From NCBI RefSeq assembly GCF_901933205.1, contig NC_044582.1:15171820-15235819 (forward strand): a stretch of DNA of 64,000 nt, in the 5' to 3' direction. The first letter of the stretch is position 1; each line of letters begins with the position of its first letter. Source of the DNA: Camarhynchus parvulus (Eukaryota > Chordata > Aves > Passeriformes > Thraupidae). Positions 31,931 through 44,101 of the stretch are shown here, piece by piece. The position numbers and the translations under genes were made by a program. The notes below the pieces were generated by a model. The model was not told the origin of the DNA. It saw nothing but the letters and a program-made list of their open reading frames with translations, and searched no databases.

Positions 31931-34900
31931 CAGGCGCAGGTGTGGACTGGAGCCTAATTGCTCTGTCAGGATTACAATAAAGAGAAATGTTATTGTCTGG
32001 AAGTTTGAAAGGAGTTAGGATAAAAGAATGGCTAATATGAAAGTGTAAGACAAGTCCCATTGAAGTCACTGGTAAGACTCACTGTGACTTCAAAGCCAGC
32101 AAACGTGAACTACAAAGGAATATCTTCCCCTTTCAAGTTTGGTTGTAGTCAGCCCATAGCTGCTTTTTGTAGATGGCTGGAGAACGGTTCAAAAGCCCAA
32201 TATGCTGCTGGTAAAAATTAATCCAAGGGACATTTGCTTTGGCTTTTTGTTTTATCCCTGACTTTTCTTTGTGGCTTTTGACATACTGACCTGGTTTAAG
32301 TAAAAACTTTTTCCAATTTGGTGGTTCTGTTCTTGTAAAGACAAACTCCCAAAACTTCCCATGGGAGTCCCACTGACATCAGTGCTTTAACTCACGCAAA
32401 GATTTGGGCTTTGCTGTTTATTTTGTGCATGAGAACATTTCAAAAGGTCACCTTTTGAACTTTCTACCTTCTTTGTCTACCATATTGAAAGGTTTCAGGC
32501 CAGTTAATCTCACACTAGGTTTTATTTACAGTGTGTAAATGTATACAATTTCAAGCCATAATGTGTCACTAAGAAATCTTGCTTGAGTCCTGATTAAATA
32601 TCCACAGGTGTTCAGCAGTTTACTCACAATATAATACTTCAAGCAATACACTCACACCCAAAGAAAACACCTCCTCAAGGCTGCTGCTTTGGCAGTTTGA
32701 GTCCATGTTGCAGAGGAGAGATTGCATTGCCTTCCACCCCTACCAGCTATTGCTCTGGGACACAGCTGGGCTGTGTGGAGAGCTGGCTTTATTTCCTCTT
32801 GCAGAGAATACAGTTATTTGTAGGAGTCATCTTAATATTTTTAATAAGTGTCAGGGCTGATGAATGGTCCTTTTGTCCCTTTTGTTGTGAGATCTGATCG
32901 TGGGTAGCACACCATCCCAGTACACAGGGCTTGGCTTGCAGTCCTTCTCCTGCATGGGACAAAATTCAGGCTGAGGTTGTTTGTACTGTGAAGGGCTTGA
33001 AGTTGATGTGTATTCCCAAGCATCACTTCCTGCCAAGTCCAGCAAACTTTTTCTTTGGGGTCTCATCTTAATAAAGCATAGTGAGGCCAGGCCATGGCAG
33101 CCTCAGAAGTCATAAATGATTCTTTGTATTCAGTAGACACTGTCCTAAAAGCTGCCTCCATCACCAGTGAATGATGCAGTAGCAACAGTGGGAGCAAAAC
33201 AAAAGCCAAACCTTGCCATGAAACACAGACACCAGTTTCTGTTTCTTTGCCTATTCTGCTGAACATTTACTTTCACGATTCCCTTCACTACTTCAAGGTC
33301 TTTTTTGTTTGAAGGATGGTTTGAAATGCTCCCTTCCCTCTCTACAATTTATCTTCCCTGCCACTTGGCCGGAGCATATACCACAGGCATCAGGCTGCTC
33401 AGCTCTCTGCCATGGATATTATTATTTTCTTTATTTGCCCAAATACCTCTCCAGAGCAAGTCCCTTTTTCTGGGGAAAGCAATGCCCAGCATTTCCTGTG
33501 GGCTTATGAAAGCCCTCAGGAAATCTCTGTCACTGGTACAATTTCTCCTGTGGGCTGAGGTTTTATTCCTTTGTCATATCATTACTATAAAAAAAAGATA
33601 CTTATAATTTTAATACTGTCACTTTTATACTGGGAATATCATGCTTTGTACCATATCCTTTCAAGTGGTATTGAAGCATCCTGTACTGTCAGTAGGTGGT
33701 TATGTCTGTGTGTTCTTCAAGGCTTGTGAATAATATATAATTTGTTCATCTATACTGGAGTTTACTGTGTTACAGTCAGTGCTCTCAGACACACATATTT
33801 TTTTAATGTTTCATTTTTCTGTTCCCTTCCCTTCAATCTTCTTCCAGGCTATTTTAAACTCTTTCACAGGCAACCTCATATTTCTTGCATAATTATCTGT
33901 GAAATTTGTTGGACCACAGAGTATGGAATAACAGAAAAGCACCTGCACTGGCTTTTGAAATCAGCCACAAAGGAACTTTCATGCAGGTTGTGCATATTGC
34001 CAGTGCTTTTAGGAAATGAGGTGGGTTTAACACTGGTGAAAACCAATAAGCAAAAAAGAAGGTGCTACTAAAATTCTTAGCAGTATCTCTCCCTCTAAAT
34101 TGTACCTGTAAGAAAGGCCTCTGCAGACATGTGAGGTGATCCCATTCCAGATTTTCTGCAACACAGGATTTGAAGCATTAACTCTCAGGCAGCAGGATTA
34201 GTGGTTTAGTCTCCATGGTTTGCTCTTGTCCTGTTTTATACCAGTCATGCATCAGGGGAAAGAAAATTCATTCACTGATACAAAAAAATAAAATAAAATC
34301 AAGCTAGTATTTTCATTTTTCACAGATTGATTTTGGATCACCTCAAGTTTCATTCCACAGTGTATGAAATATTAGCACACATGTACATGCTTCAGATTTC
34401 TGTTAGTTTGAGGATCACTTCTATTAGTTTGAGGATCACTAGGCACCATGTGGCTAGTTTGACATCACACTAGAATTTACATCACACTTCATCAGGGCAG
34501 CACTACCAAGCCAAACATGAGGTTACTGACCAGTGGGAGCTCCCTAACTTTTAATCCTCTCTGGGCCAGCACCTCTCCAGTCAAGCTGCTGGATAATTGG
34601 TGCTGCTCATCCTTATTTTTCCATGTGCAATAGTTGGAGCGGAGAGAGGACAGCATTCACAGCACACATTCCATTTGCTGTGTTTGCCTTGCTTTCTCCC
34701 ACCCAGGACCCACAGACAAAAAGGTCCCATCTGGTCTGTCTCTCCTTAAGCAGACAGTAAGTGCAGCCACCCTGTTGATATCAGTTAATTCATTTTTATT
34801 TTTAAATTATGGGTAAGACACTGATTGTGGAGCAAGCATCCATAATTCAGGAGTGTCCCTTCAGGACAGAGGTGCAGCTCAGCCCCTCGTGCTCGTGCTC

Positions 34901-36010
34901 AGCCTCAGCATCCTCCCACAGCCCTGCACCAGCTGAGAGGTGGGCAGGGGATGCACAGACACTTCCTGGCTCTGCCTGCAGTGAAAGCAGGATTCAAGCC
35001 TTGTAGAGTCAAATGAAAGACTTCTATTGACTTTGGGTCAGGTCCTTAGTAAATGCTTTGTTAGAGATAATCCTGTATCTATCAGCACTTACATCAAGTG
35101 AGAACAGTTCACAGTCACAAAGCCAATAGTTTTCTGTTTATCTAATGTGCACTTTAGGTGGTATCACCAGAAAGCCTTTTTTTTTTCCCCACTCTGTGAA
35201 AATACTTTCAATCAATTCTTATTTCTTGAAGAAAGGGGGAAAAATGCTTTTTGAAATCCAAGGAGTCAGCTTCTCATCCCTCTAGCTGTGCTTCGGCCTA
35301 GATAAGAAGAGATCTCAGGGTCCCATATTATTAATTCACTGTCTATATGAATAACGAGCAGCCTTGGTGAATTATTCCACACTCCTGGGAAAATCTATAG
35401 CCCTGTCCTTCTGCAGCACCACTGGAACTGAGCTGTAAGCTCATATTTATTTTTATTTGGTGAATTCAGATGACTTCATTTGTAAAGAGGAAAAAAATCT
35501 CTCTTCTCCACTGACATCCATTTAGCAAGTTCAGAAAAAGTCACAGAATATCTCATGTCCTATTAAAAAAATAGAAGAGGGGGGGAGAGAAGTCTAACTT
35601 TACTGAAATATTTTAGGATTTTGTTTTGTCCAGATCATGTCTTCTTGAAACGCCCTTGCAGCCACCCTGAAATCACAGCCAGATCCTGAGAGGTGCTGAC
35701 TTCAGAGGGAGCAAAAGCAAAGCTGGCAGCAGCCATGCAGAGTAATTAATTCATTTACCCAGGCACAGAGGCTCTCATTACCAATTTGCCTTCCCATTGC
35801 AGGGCAGAGGCTGAAGGGAGCGGAGGGGAGGTGTGTGCCTGACCCTGCCAGTGCTGGGTGAGATTTTGTGTCAGGGCACAGCCTCGTGTCCTGAACCCAG
35901 CCCATCAGTGAGCAGCCTGGGGAGAGCAGAGAGGCTCTGCTTCTCCCTGAGCAAGTGGATGTGCAAACAAATCTCTGTGTGGGCATATGGATCCATATCT
36001 ATGCATATAT
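31931..36010. other. Non-coding DNA, no gene seen
   Basis: The array ends abruptly into ordinary A+T-rich sequence. A 21-bp tandem duplication occurs at 34398-34439, and a run of seven to eight G at about 35580-35587. Short frames at 33305-33607 and 33742-34071 lack recognisable domains. Confidence 0.55.
34398..34439. repeat. 21-bp tandem duplication
   Basis: Two adjacent 21-bp copies, 34398-34418 and 34419-34439, differ at one base. Both contain TTAGTTTGAGGATCAC. Low divergence indicates a recent local slippage or duplication. Confidence 0.8.
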
Positions 36011-36011
36011 C

Positions 36012-36036
36012 TATATATATGTGTGTGTGTGTGTGT
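36012..36036. repeat. (TA)n-(GT)n compound microsatellite
   Basis: About four TA units pass directly into eight GT units. This is a typical length-variable dinucleotide tract. Confidence 0.85.
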
Positions 36037-39000
36037 ATAGATGTGTATTTCTGTTCTGCAGAGCCACCCTGCCATGGGTGGTGCCTTACAGCACCCAGAG
36101 CTGCTCAGACACACAGGGGTGTTTTTCGGTAATTAAGGTGCACACAGGCAGAGGACATTGAAGGAGCAAATCTGCAGCTCACCTGAGCCAGGTGCACTCA
36201 GGGCTTCCCAGGTAGGTGCTCCCCTATGTGCCAGCCAGGGCTGTGCTGTTCCTGCTGCATGCACACTGCAGCAGGCCCTGGGAGAGGGGAGTGGATGCTC
36301 CTGTCTGCTGGTGAGAGGATGGTGCAGCTAATGAGAGCCTCTGACTGTGGGTTTGTGTGAGTACCTCTTCATTGCAGCTAGCATTTGTCTCCCCACCTAT
36401 ATTTCATATTTCTTTATTTTTCCAGTGACATTGTGGTTTCCTGCACAGCAAAGCAACCACCCTATTTAATATCAAGCTCATAGAACAGCTGACTAATCCA
36501 CCCCTGATGAAATGCAGAGAGCTCACTTAAATCCCAGTTTCAGCAGGAAAAAAATTTCTTTTTCTACTTAAGAGGGGTAAAACAAGCTGTAAGTCATGCA
36601 CTGTCTCCATCTGTGTGAGGGGTGGTCACTTTCCCAGGTTCCAGCTGGCAGATCTCAGAGGGAGCAGAGCCCTCACAGCCAACCAAGGTGCACAAACAGC
36701 ATCCCCATGGTGAAATTAGGGAATGGCATGGCTCTGGAGCAGTGTGAAGACACACAGGAACATATAATTACTTCACCTCCATACAGAGGAAAGTAACCTT
36801 TTGCTCAAATACTTGCAATAAACCCACTGGAGGCTAAATGGAAAAACAGTAGGAGCTTTCTCCTCTGATAGGTAGCATTAAGTGTTAATCACAGCACTGG
36901 AAGAGCCTGGGAAGAGGGGTTGGAGCAGGGAGGGCAGCCAGCCATGCCAGTGTGTGTGCCAGGCACCACAGGGAAAGGAGGCACGAGCTGGAAGGGAGGA
37001 GAGAGCCTGGGGAGAATTCCCTTGCAGGGGTGAAGCCACAGGCAGGACCATGGGATCAGGTTAAGGACTGGTCAGGCTGGCTGGAGAGCACAGAGAAAAC
37101 CAGGGCAAGGGGTCTCACTGCCTTGGTGAGCCCAGAACAGGAGACTCAGCCCCTGTGATGAGGAGGATGGCAGATCTCAGGGCAAAACCAGCTGCAGCAG
37201 TGCTAAGGGAGGCTTCTCACAGCAACCCTTCAGCCAGCAGTGCTGAGGGAGAGATTTCCAGACATCAGGAAGGTACAGTCTGATGTGTATCTGTGCTGCA
37301 TGGCAGCAGCAGAAAGATTTGCTACATTTACTGCACCTGTGTGGAGAGGAGATGCAGCTGCTGGAGGATGTGTGGTACCTTAGGAGCAGGAGGGTTAAAC
37401 CTTTACACCCTGCCTTTAAACAAGCCCTGGGTTCATCTTTCCCTTGTGTGGCAAAGCCCACATGCACAGCCCAAGTGCAGCATCCAAAATGCTCTCAGGA
37501 AGTGATTTGACACCCAGATTTTCAGCTGGTGTAAACTGGCTCCTGGAACCCTGAGAGGCTTTGTGGTTTGTGCCAAATGAGGGCACAGTTTGGAGGGTTT
37601 AGGAAAATGAACAGGGCTGGCTATTAATCCTTGCTCACAGTCCTCAGGGAGTGTGTTGGACCAGTGTCCAGCTAATCCATGGCCAAGGGGAGCTTAGGGA
37701 AACATTAGGGTCGGGTTAGCATCTGTGCTGTATCCTCTGACACCAAATCCTGGCAGGAATTCTGATGATATTTTATCTCTGCCAGGGAAGACCATGTTAT
37801 TAAGTGGCTAATTCTGCATGAGCTCACACCACACATCTTTTCTGCATCAGATGCTGTGGTGTTGGTGCACTGTGAAATGCTGTGTGCCTACAGGTGTCTC
37901 TGATACACTATAGAAAATACCCGATTGGAGTATTGCAGAGCAGGAAGGCTTTTTTTCCTTTCTTTCAGAGCTGCCTTCCATCTGTAAACATGGAGCTGGT
38001 TCACAAGGCTTGATTGTGGTTTGTGGGATTAGGGTTTGAACACAAAAGAAGTGGATGATTAAGTGAGAATGAAAAATGCTCCTCCACAGTGAGCTCTCTT
38101 TAAATTAATAAACAAGAACCTGAAGCTATTACACGCTGGAATTTTAAAGAGGCAGTGACCAAATCTTTGAAGGAGGCAAACACATCATTTTTCCTTTTAC
38201 TGATGAAGAGAGTTCAGATAGGAGTCACTAATGTAGCACTGAGACTCTCTGTTGTGTTGAACCATGTGAATTAATCTGGCAACTGCAACTGGAAGCAGGC
38301 AAGCCAACAAGTGTTTGATTGATTTCAGAGGATCAATTATCCATACAATTGATCAGGGACACATTTACAGTTCCTCCTCTCAGAATGCCACCAGGTCACT
38401 GCAGGTCCCAAGCCCCTCAGCAGTTTGTCAGTCTGGAGTTTGCTTTGGGAGATTTTTATGCATTGATATTGCAGAATTGTCTTTTAGGAATAAAGTACGG
38501 GCATTGCAAATAAGGGATTTCTATCAAATCTCTGACTTTTTGCTGAGGAAGTGTGCTACTCAGCATGTAAGTAGACTTCAGAGTTTGGAACAGGTCTCCA
38601 TATACAGGTGTCAAAAATCAGTTTACTAATCCAGTGTATCAAAGCAGTATTCCTCTTTGGGAGCTGTTCTCAAAGACCATTCAGTTGGTCACAATAACTG
38701 CTCAAGGTTAAGCAAGATGGAGGATAGCAAATTTCAATATTACTTAAAAAGTGCTGCCTCTCCATTTTGAAACCATCATGCAAAAGACGGTGGTGGGGCG
38801 TGGAGCTGTGCTCCACAATTTAAGCATTCTGCCCTATGTTATTAGTACATAAAAACTATTCTGCAGGCAGATGGATTGCTTTTAATATGTGGGTTTGTGT
38901 AATCATTTCCTTTTGATTACAGCTCCTAGGCAGCAACCATACAGCAGAGTTTTCAAGATGCATGTGCATGGTCAGTACATTTTTTTTTGTCCTCCAAATG

Positions 39001-41051
39001 TGCCCAGAACTCAGGAACAGCAAGGTGAAACATCAGCACAAGCCATCACTCAGGAATGAAATGGAGAAGCAAATGACACTGTCTTAACTGAGGACAAAGG
39101 CAAATCTCCCATTAACTCAAATGAGAGCAGAAAACATCTCTCTCTATTGGTTTTCTTATTACAAAATGCCATCTCCTTTTTCTCCAGACCCCTCCACGAA
39201 ATACCATCAAATACAGTTGTCTGTAATGTAGTTATGCAAATAACAAATGAACTCTATTTCCTTTAGAAGTTTCCTTTCCCCCTCTTGAAAATTGCCAATT
39301 GGATGAACACTTTTTAAAACCAGAGCACCTGTTATATGTAAAACCCCAAGTTCATTAGTGCAGTGAACACCTGTATATCCAATATATAATATAAATATAA
39401 TGAAATATATATATTTGTTATCCAAGGACACAGGTACCCCTTGTCTGAGCAGCACAGTGACCACTGCTTTACACCACAGAGCACTGGAGCAGAGCAGCAG
39501 AGGAGAAAATGCTGCATCCTTTTGGACAGAGAAGGACTAAGAAAGCAGTGGGGGTTTAATTGATATAAACTCCCCATCATTAAATGTAGCTTGGAAATTA
39601 GAAGAGTACTACCAGCTCTAAGAGGGGGTTGGCAACAGCTTCCCACCAGGGATGACAGATGATTTTGAAGACTTCCAGTGTCTTTTGTCTCAACCACAAA
39701 ATGCAAACTAATTGGTATTATTTGATCAAATAACACTGCAGCATACTGGTGAGAAATAGGTGGATGGATCACAGACATAAAAGCCAAGACAAAATGCTGT
39801 ACAGCAGACTCATAAAATTCATTTTTATATTAGAGGCCAAAAAACCCCTCTTGAAGTCTTTAGTTACAGTTTGGCTTTATTTGATACAATCATTTTTTAT
39901 TGTTTGGTTGACCAACACTGGTATCTCTTTTTTATTCATTTATTTGCAATAACCTGCTGATAAATCAGCTTTAGCAGTGGAACCAATTAATTCTCCATTG
40001 TAAATATTGACTTAGATATTTTTAATCTATTCTGTTTGTCAGAGATGGCAATCCTTGACTTCCCTGGATGAGCAATAATGAGGCAGCATTGCAAAATCCT
40101 TTTCTACTACTCCTCTGAAACAGCCCTTGTATATTCTGTGTGATCATTGCAGAAAAAGAGCCCACAGCATTTGCAAACACAAATTAAGTAAATTATGGTT
40201 TTGCTACCTGGCTTGCACTCTACCAATGACTCCTGGTGTCCACAAGTGGGGATTCTAGCAAAATTCCATTTGAGTTTGCAGGTTTCCCAGCTGGGCTGCT
40301 CATTAGCACGTGGCCTGATGGAAACTGTGATCAGAAATGATCTGTGATTACAATAGACATGGTCTAAATGTGTTTTGTGTAGCCAGGCTGGATAAGTAGA
40401 ATGAATGGGGGAGGTTTTGAAATTCCTAAAATTCAAACCTAGTTGCAGATCACCCAGGTCTGTGGTTTACTGTTTCATGGCACCTTTTGAAAGCTGATAC
40501 AATTTCCTAATAGAAGGAATAAATTGACAAACCAGGTAGAAGCTTAAGCTCTGAATGTAAGAACCCTTGTTCACAGGTCTTCAGTGAAATCCTGAATCCT
40601 ATCAGTGTATTTCTCAAATCATCAAGGAGCACTCATTTGTAGCTAGCTTTGGGTTAGACCCTTTCCATCTGAACTACTCTCATTTTAAACTCATTATTTA
40701 TGGTAAGCACAGCCACACACTTCATGCATTTTGCATATTCAATTTTCAAGCCAAAATATAGGAGCTGCATTAGCTTCAGTGCTCCCAGCAGGTAATCAGG
40801 CTCCTGCAATATCAAACCTTATGCTACCACCAGTAATAGGCTGAAATAGTCCTACCCTCACAAGGACTGTGCCTGCCCAGCTCCTATTAAAATTAATGGG
40901 CACTGGGCATCCATTCCCTCTAGGCAGCTTTGGAAATATCAGCCAAAATGCAGTTGTAAGTATTAACCTTTAGGAAGTTAGTGTTGGCAGCTTCCCACTG
41001 CTCTGCACTGACTGAGCCCAGCCCTGCTCTGATGGGAGCAGCTCCTGGGAA
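36037..41051. other. Non-coding DNA, GC-richer between about 36.2 and 37.5 kb
   Basis: A GC-richer interval (about 36200-36350 and 36880-37470) has many overlapping short open frames on both strands, which is expected where stops are rarer. None has a domain that I recognise. The remainder is A+T-rich. The longest frame (39332-39787, minus, 151 codons) shows no family features. Confidence 0.5.
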
Positions 41052-41334
41052 CTCGTTTGGCACCTGGGGCTTGTTTGGCACCTCGGGGCTGGTTTGGCAC
41101 CCTCGGGCTGCTTTGGTATCCTTGGGCTGGTTTGGCACCCCTGGGGCTGGTTTAGCACACCTGGGCTGGTGTGGTACCTGGGCCTGGTTTGGCACCTCGG
41201 GGCTTGTTTGGCACCTCGGGGCTGGTTTGGCACCCCTGGGCCTGGTTTGGTACCCTTGGGCTGGTTTGGCACCCCTGGGCTGGTTTGGCACCTGGGGCTG
41301 GTTTGGCACCTCAGGGGTGCTTTGGCAGCTGGGG
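41052..41334. repeat. 19-bp minisatellite, 15 units
   Basis: Fifteen adjacent units of 17-20 bp are visible, with a typical unit reading CTGGTTTGGCACCCCTGGG. Eleven units keep TTTGGCA; the others have TTTGGTA, TTTAGCA or TGTGGTA. TTGGCA is the half-site recognised by NFI-family factors, so the array is a potential cluster of half-sites (inference). Frames on both strands through it (up to 175 codons on plus, 129 on minus) translate the repeat as G/L/W- or Q/P/N-rich peptide and are not credible genes. Confidence 0.95.
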
Positions 41335-43645
41335 CAGTTCTGGCTGAGCAGAGCCCGGGGGGGAATGGCCAGGCTGCCCTTCCCTCCCTCCTCCCAGGAG
41401 CAGCCTGCAGTGATCGTGGCTTTTTCCTGGGAATCTGAGAGAAAGGAAGCTCAGCCCCATAAAGGTCAGTGGAGGTGGTGTGAAAATGCTGCTCTGACTC
41501 AATGTTGAAGTCTGGGGCAGAAATGACAAAAATATTGCAGGCTAACTGTTAAAATAAGTATATTCTGTATAGGAAAAAAAATTGTCTGTGAATACTTATA
41601 TTAAACCTTGTAAGGGACTTTGCCCTGCTGATTTAACATTCTTTAATTAGTTGGGTTTTTTTCAGGTTTTTTCCTTTTCTGTCTGTGTTTGCAAAGAAAA
41701 ATTGTCTGGCATTTTAAAAGAAAAATAGGATTAGAATAATTTATTATTGGATTACTATTAAACTAATAGAAACAGCCATATAAATTCATTTCTGTAAACA
41801 ACCTTCAGGTCTCAGGTCTAATCCATACAGATGGTGACCTGTGAGGAAGCAGTGTTCCAGGAATAAATTTGCTGGTTTAGACTGGAGGGTTTCAACCCAG
41901 CTAATAAACTCTCAGTGGTGCATGACTGAAATGTTACTGCAGTAGCTAGAGAGCAAACTGTCCCCTGTTTCACTTTTTTTTCACCAAATGGTTCTAAAAT
42001 AACCAAAGTGTAATCACCCCACTCAACTAGCAGATTGTTCATGGACACAAAAAACAGTCCTAAATCAAATAAATTGCTAGCTGTGAAGCATTTGCTGGGC
42101 TCTGCTTTGCATAGTATGAGATAAGAAGCAAATATAATGCACTGGTCTCTATTACTAAATGCTGCTAAAAGTGCAAAGTGATAAATGTGCTCTTTCAATT
42201 TCAATATAGCATCATTAGTAGAGAGACCCTGTAAGGATCACCTGCATCTTAATGACCTGCACCTTCACTGTGAGTGCAGCTCTGTGCTTTTGCTGGGAGC
42301 CTGTGTCATTTTAGGAACTATCAGTGTTATTTTGCCAAATTCTGTTACATTTTTGTTCTGGTATTCTTACATTTTTTACTTTCCCTTCCTAAATATGAGT
42401 GTCTAGTGGTGAGGGACCCAGAGGAAATGTGTAGCCAGGGACATGAGCAGTGCTGGCAGGTCAGAAGCAGCAGGAGGGCCAGCCAGAGCCCTTCCTGGTT
42501 CTGCTGAGTCCACAGCTTTTGGGCAGAATTATGGGCAAGGCTTACTGCAGTATCCCTCTGCTCAGGGTATGGATCATGCACTTGCTCTACCAGCTTTTCC
42601 TGAAATATTAGGTCTTGCTCCATGTATCTTTTTGTGGAATACAAATCAGCCATGTTGGTGTGGTGTCCTGCTTGTACTACATCTTTTGGTTATGTCTACC
42701 CTTGTATTTGCTCACTTCATGGCATGCTGCAATATGTCTAAGAATGTAGATGCTGCTGCTTCCTATACAATTTTTCAGCTAAAAATGACAGGTGCCTGGA
42801 ATTATTACTGTATTATTTTGGTTTGGGGTTTTTTCCACTAAGAAAACAACACCATAGGTGTTGAGAGGTTCTTCCCAGGAGTTTTGCAGAGACCAAGAGG
42901 GCTATATTTGCATTCTGAAATCTAGCAAAGAAAATACAATCCACTATTTTATGCTGCAAAACAAGGCAGGCATCCAGCAAGGGCAGGAGCAGAGGCTTCA
43001 CATAGTGAGAAGAAAAATTGGGCAGTGGGCAAGACAGGAGTGAAGAGAGTGTCAGCAGACTTGCTATGTGGATAATACTGGATGCAGTAAATAACCTCAA
43101 ATATTTGGATTTGCTTTCTTATTTTTGAAACATGAAAGAATGTACAATAAATATATTAAAGATGTGCAATGTTCACATCAGTGTTACTGTACCTGTGAAG
43201 GATGAGATAAGAACAGAGCATGGGGAGCAGTTCCACAGGGTCGTGGTTGACAGTAAGTCTGGGGAAACACTAAGGTAAAAGGAGATATTCCTAGAGCCTG
43301 CTTTTCATTCCCATCCAAAAATATCCTCCCTTCCAATTTCTCTTTGGTGTCAAAATAAATGAAAATGTTTCATAGTGATTAATGGTGTGCTGGCTACACA
43401 CAAATGCCAGTAGGGATGCAGTTGATCAGCAAAGAGGATATTTTCAGAAAACCTCATCATATTTTGTTTTGACTTTATGCTGACACGTTGAATTTTGCCA
43501 AAAAAGTGATTCAGTTCAGCCAGTTGTATAGGCAAGAGTGAGAGCAGCAGACACACATGGGAGAGTCAGTCCCATGGGGATTCTCTGGTGGGAGATGCTT
43601 CTCCAGAGAAATGCTCCAGAGAGAGAAATGCTGGGCTGCTGGCCA
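41335..43645. other. Non-coding DNA, no gene seen
   Basis: GC-richer for about 150 bases after the minisatellite, then A+T-rich. Frames at 41818-42204 (minus) and 42443-42841 (plus) are about 130 codons but have no recognisable motif and no splice signals framing them. Confidence 0.5.
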
Positions 43646-43650
43646 CCATG

Positions 43651-44096
43651 TGCACCTGGATTGTCCACCCCTGTAACTGTTCTTCTAAGTTCTTCTAAAC
43701 CTTCTGATGTTTACATTTTTGTAATGTAGTTTCTCAAGCACTTTTCATGTAAATAATTATTGGTTTGCATTCCTTTCTGAAAGAAGAGAGAATTAACAGA
43801 CTGTTAGTTTAACCAGTGTAGCTAGAGAGGTAACAATTTCATCCTCTAATCCATGGTCACTTTTGCAAGTCTATAAATATTAGAGCTCAGAAATAAACTA
43901 CCCTCTTTTTACCTTAGACATTTCAGCTTGTGCATGTTGTTAATTTTGGGTCCTATTGCAACCAACGCCAAGGACTCAGCCTGCAGGACAGGATTGCAGG
44001 AGCATCTCTGTGGTCTCCAAGACCACCCAAGGTTGTGTGGCGCTGAGGGACCCAGCACGTGCCACCTCTGAGAACAGAACGCGGTGAGAAATGTCA
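43651..44096 (+). mobile_element. Solo LTR of an endogenous retrovirus, ERVL-like
   Basis: The element starts with TG and ends with CA and is flanked on both sides by CCATG (43646-43650 and 44097-44101), a 5-bp target-site duplication. Inside, a TATA-type TATAAATA at 43872-43879 is followed by an AATAAA at 43892-43897, then a T-rich stretch, matching the order of LTR promoter and polyadenylation signals on the plus strand. No primer-binding site, internal genes or second LTR follow, so this is the remnant left by recombination between two LTRs. A 5-bp duplication fits class III/ERVL-like elements, but class I cannot be excluded. The left boundary could instead lie at the TGTAACTG at 43672; no matching duplication supports that. 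Confidence 0.6.
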
Positions 44097-44101
44097 CCAT
44101 G

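Noticed and set aside
40981..41508. 175-codon plus-strand frame, and overlapping frames of 100-129 codons on the minus strand
   Set aside because: They run through the 19-bp minisatellite; the peptides are repeat translations in several frames at once.
43672..43960. Shorter LTR starting at TGTAACTG and ending at ATTGCA
   Set aside because: Flanks give no target-site duplication, whereas 43651-44096 has TG/CA ends with matching CCATG flanks.
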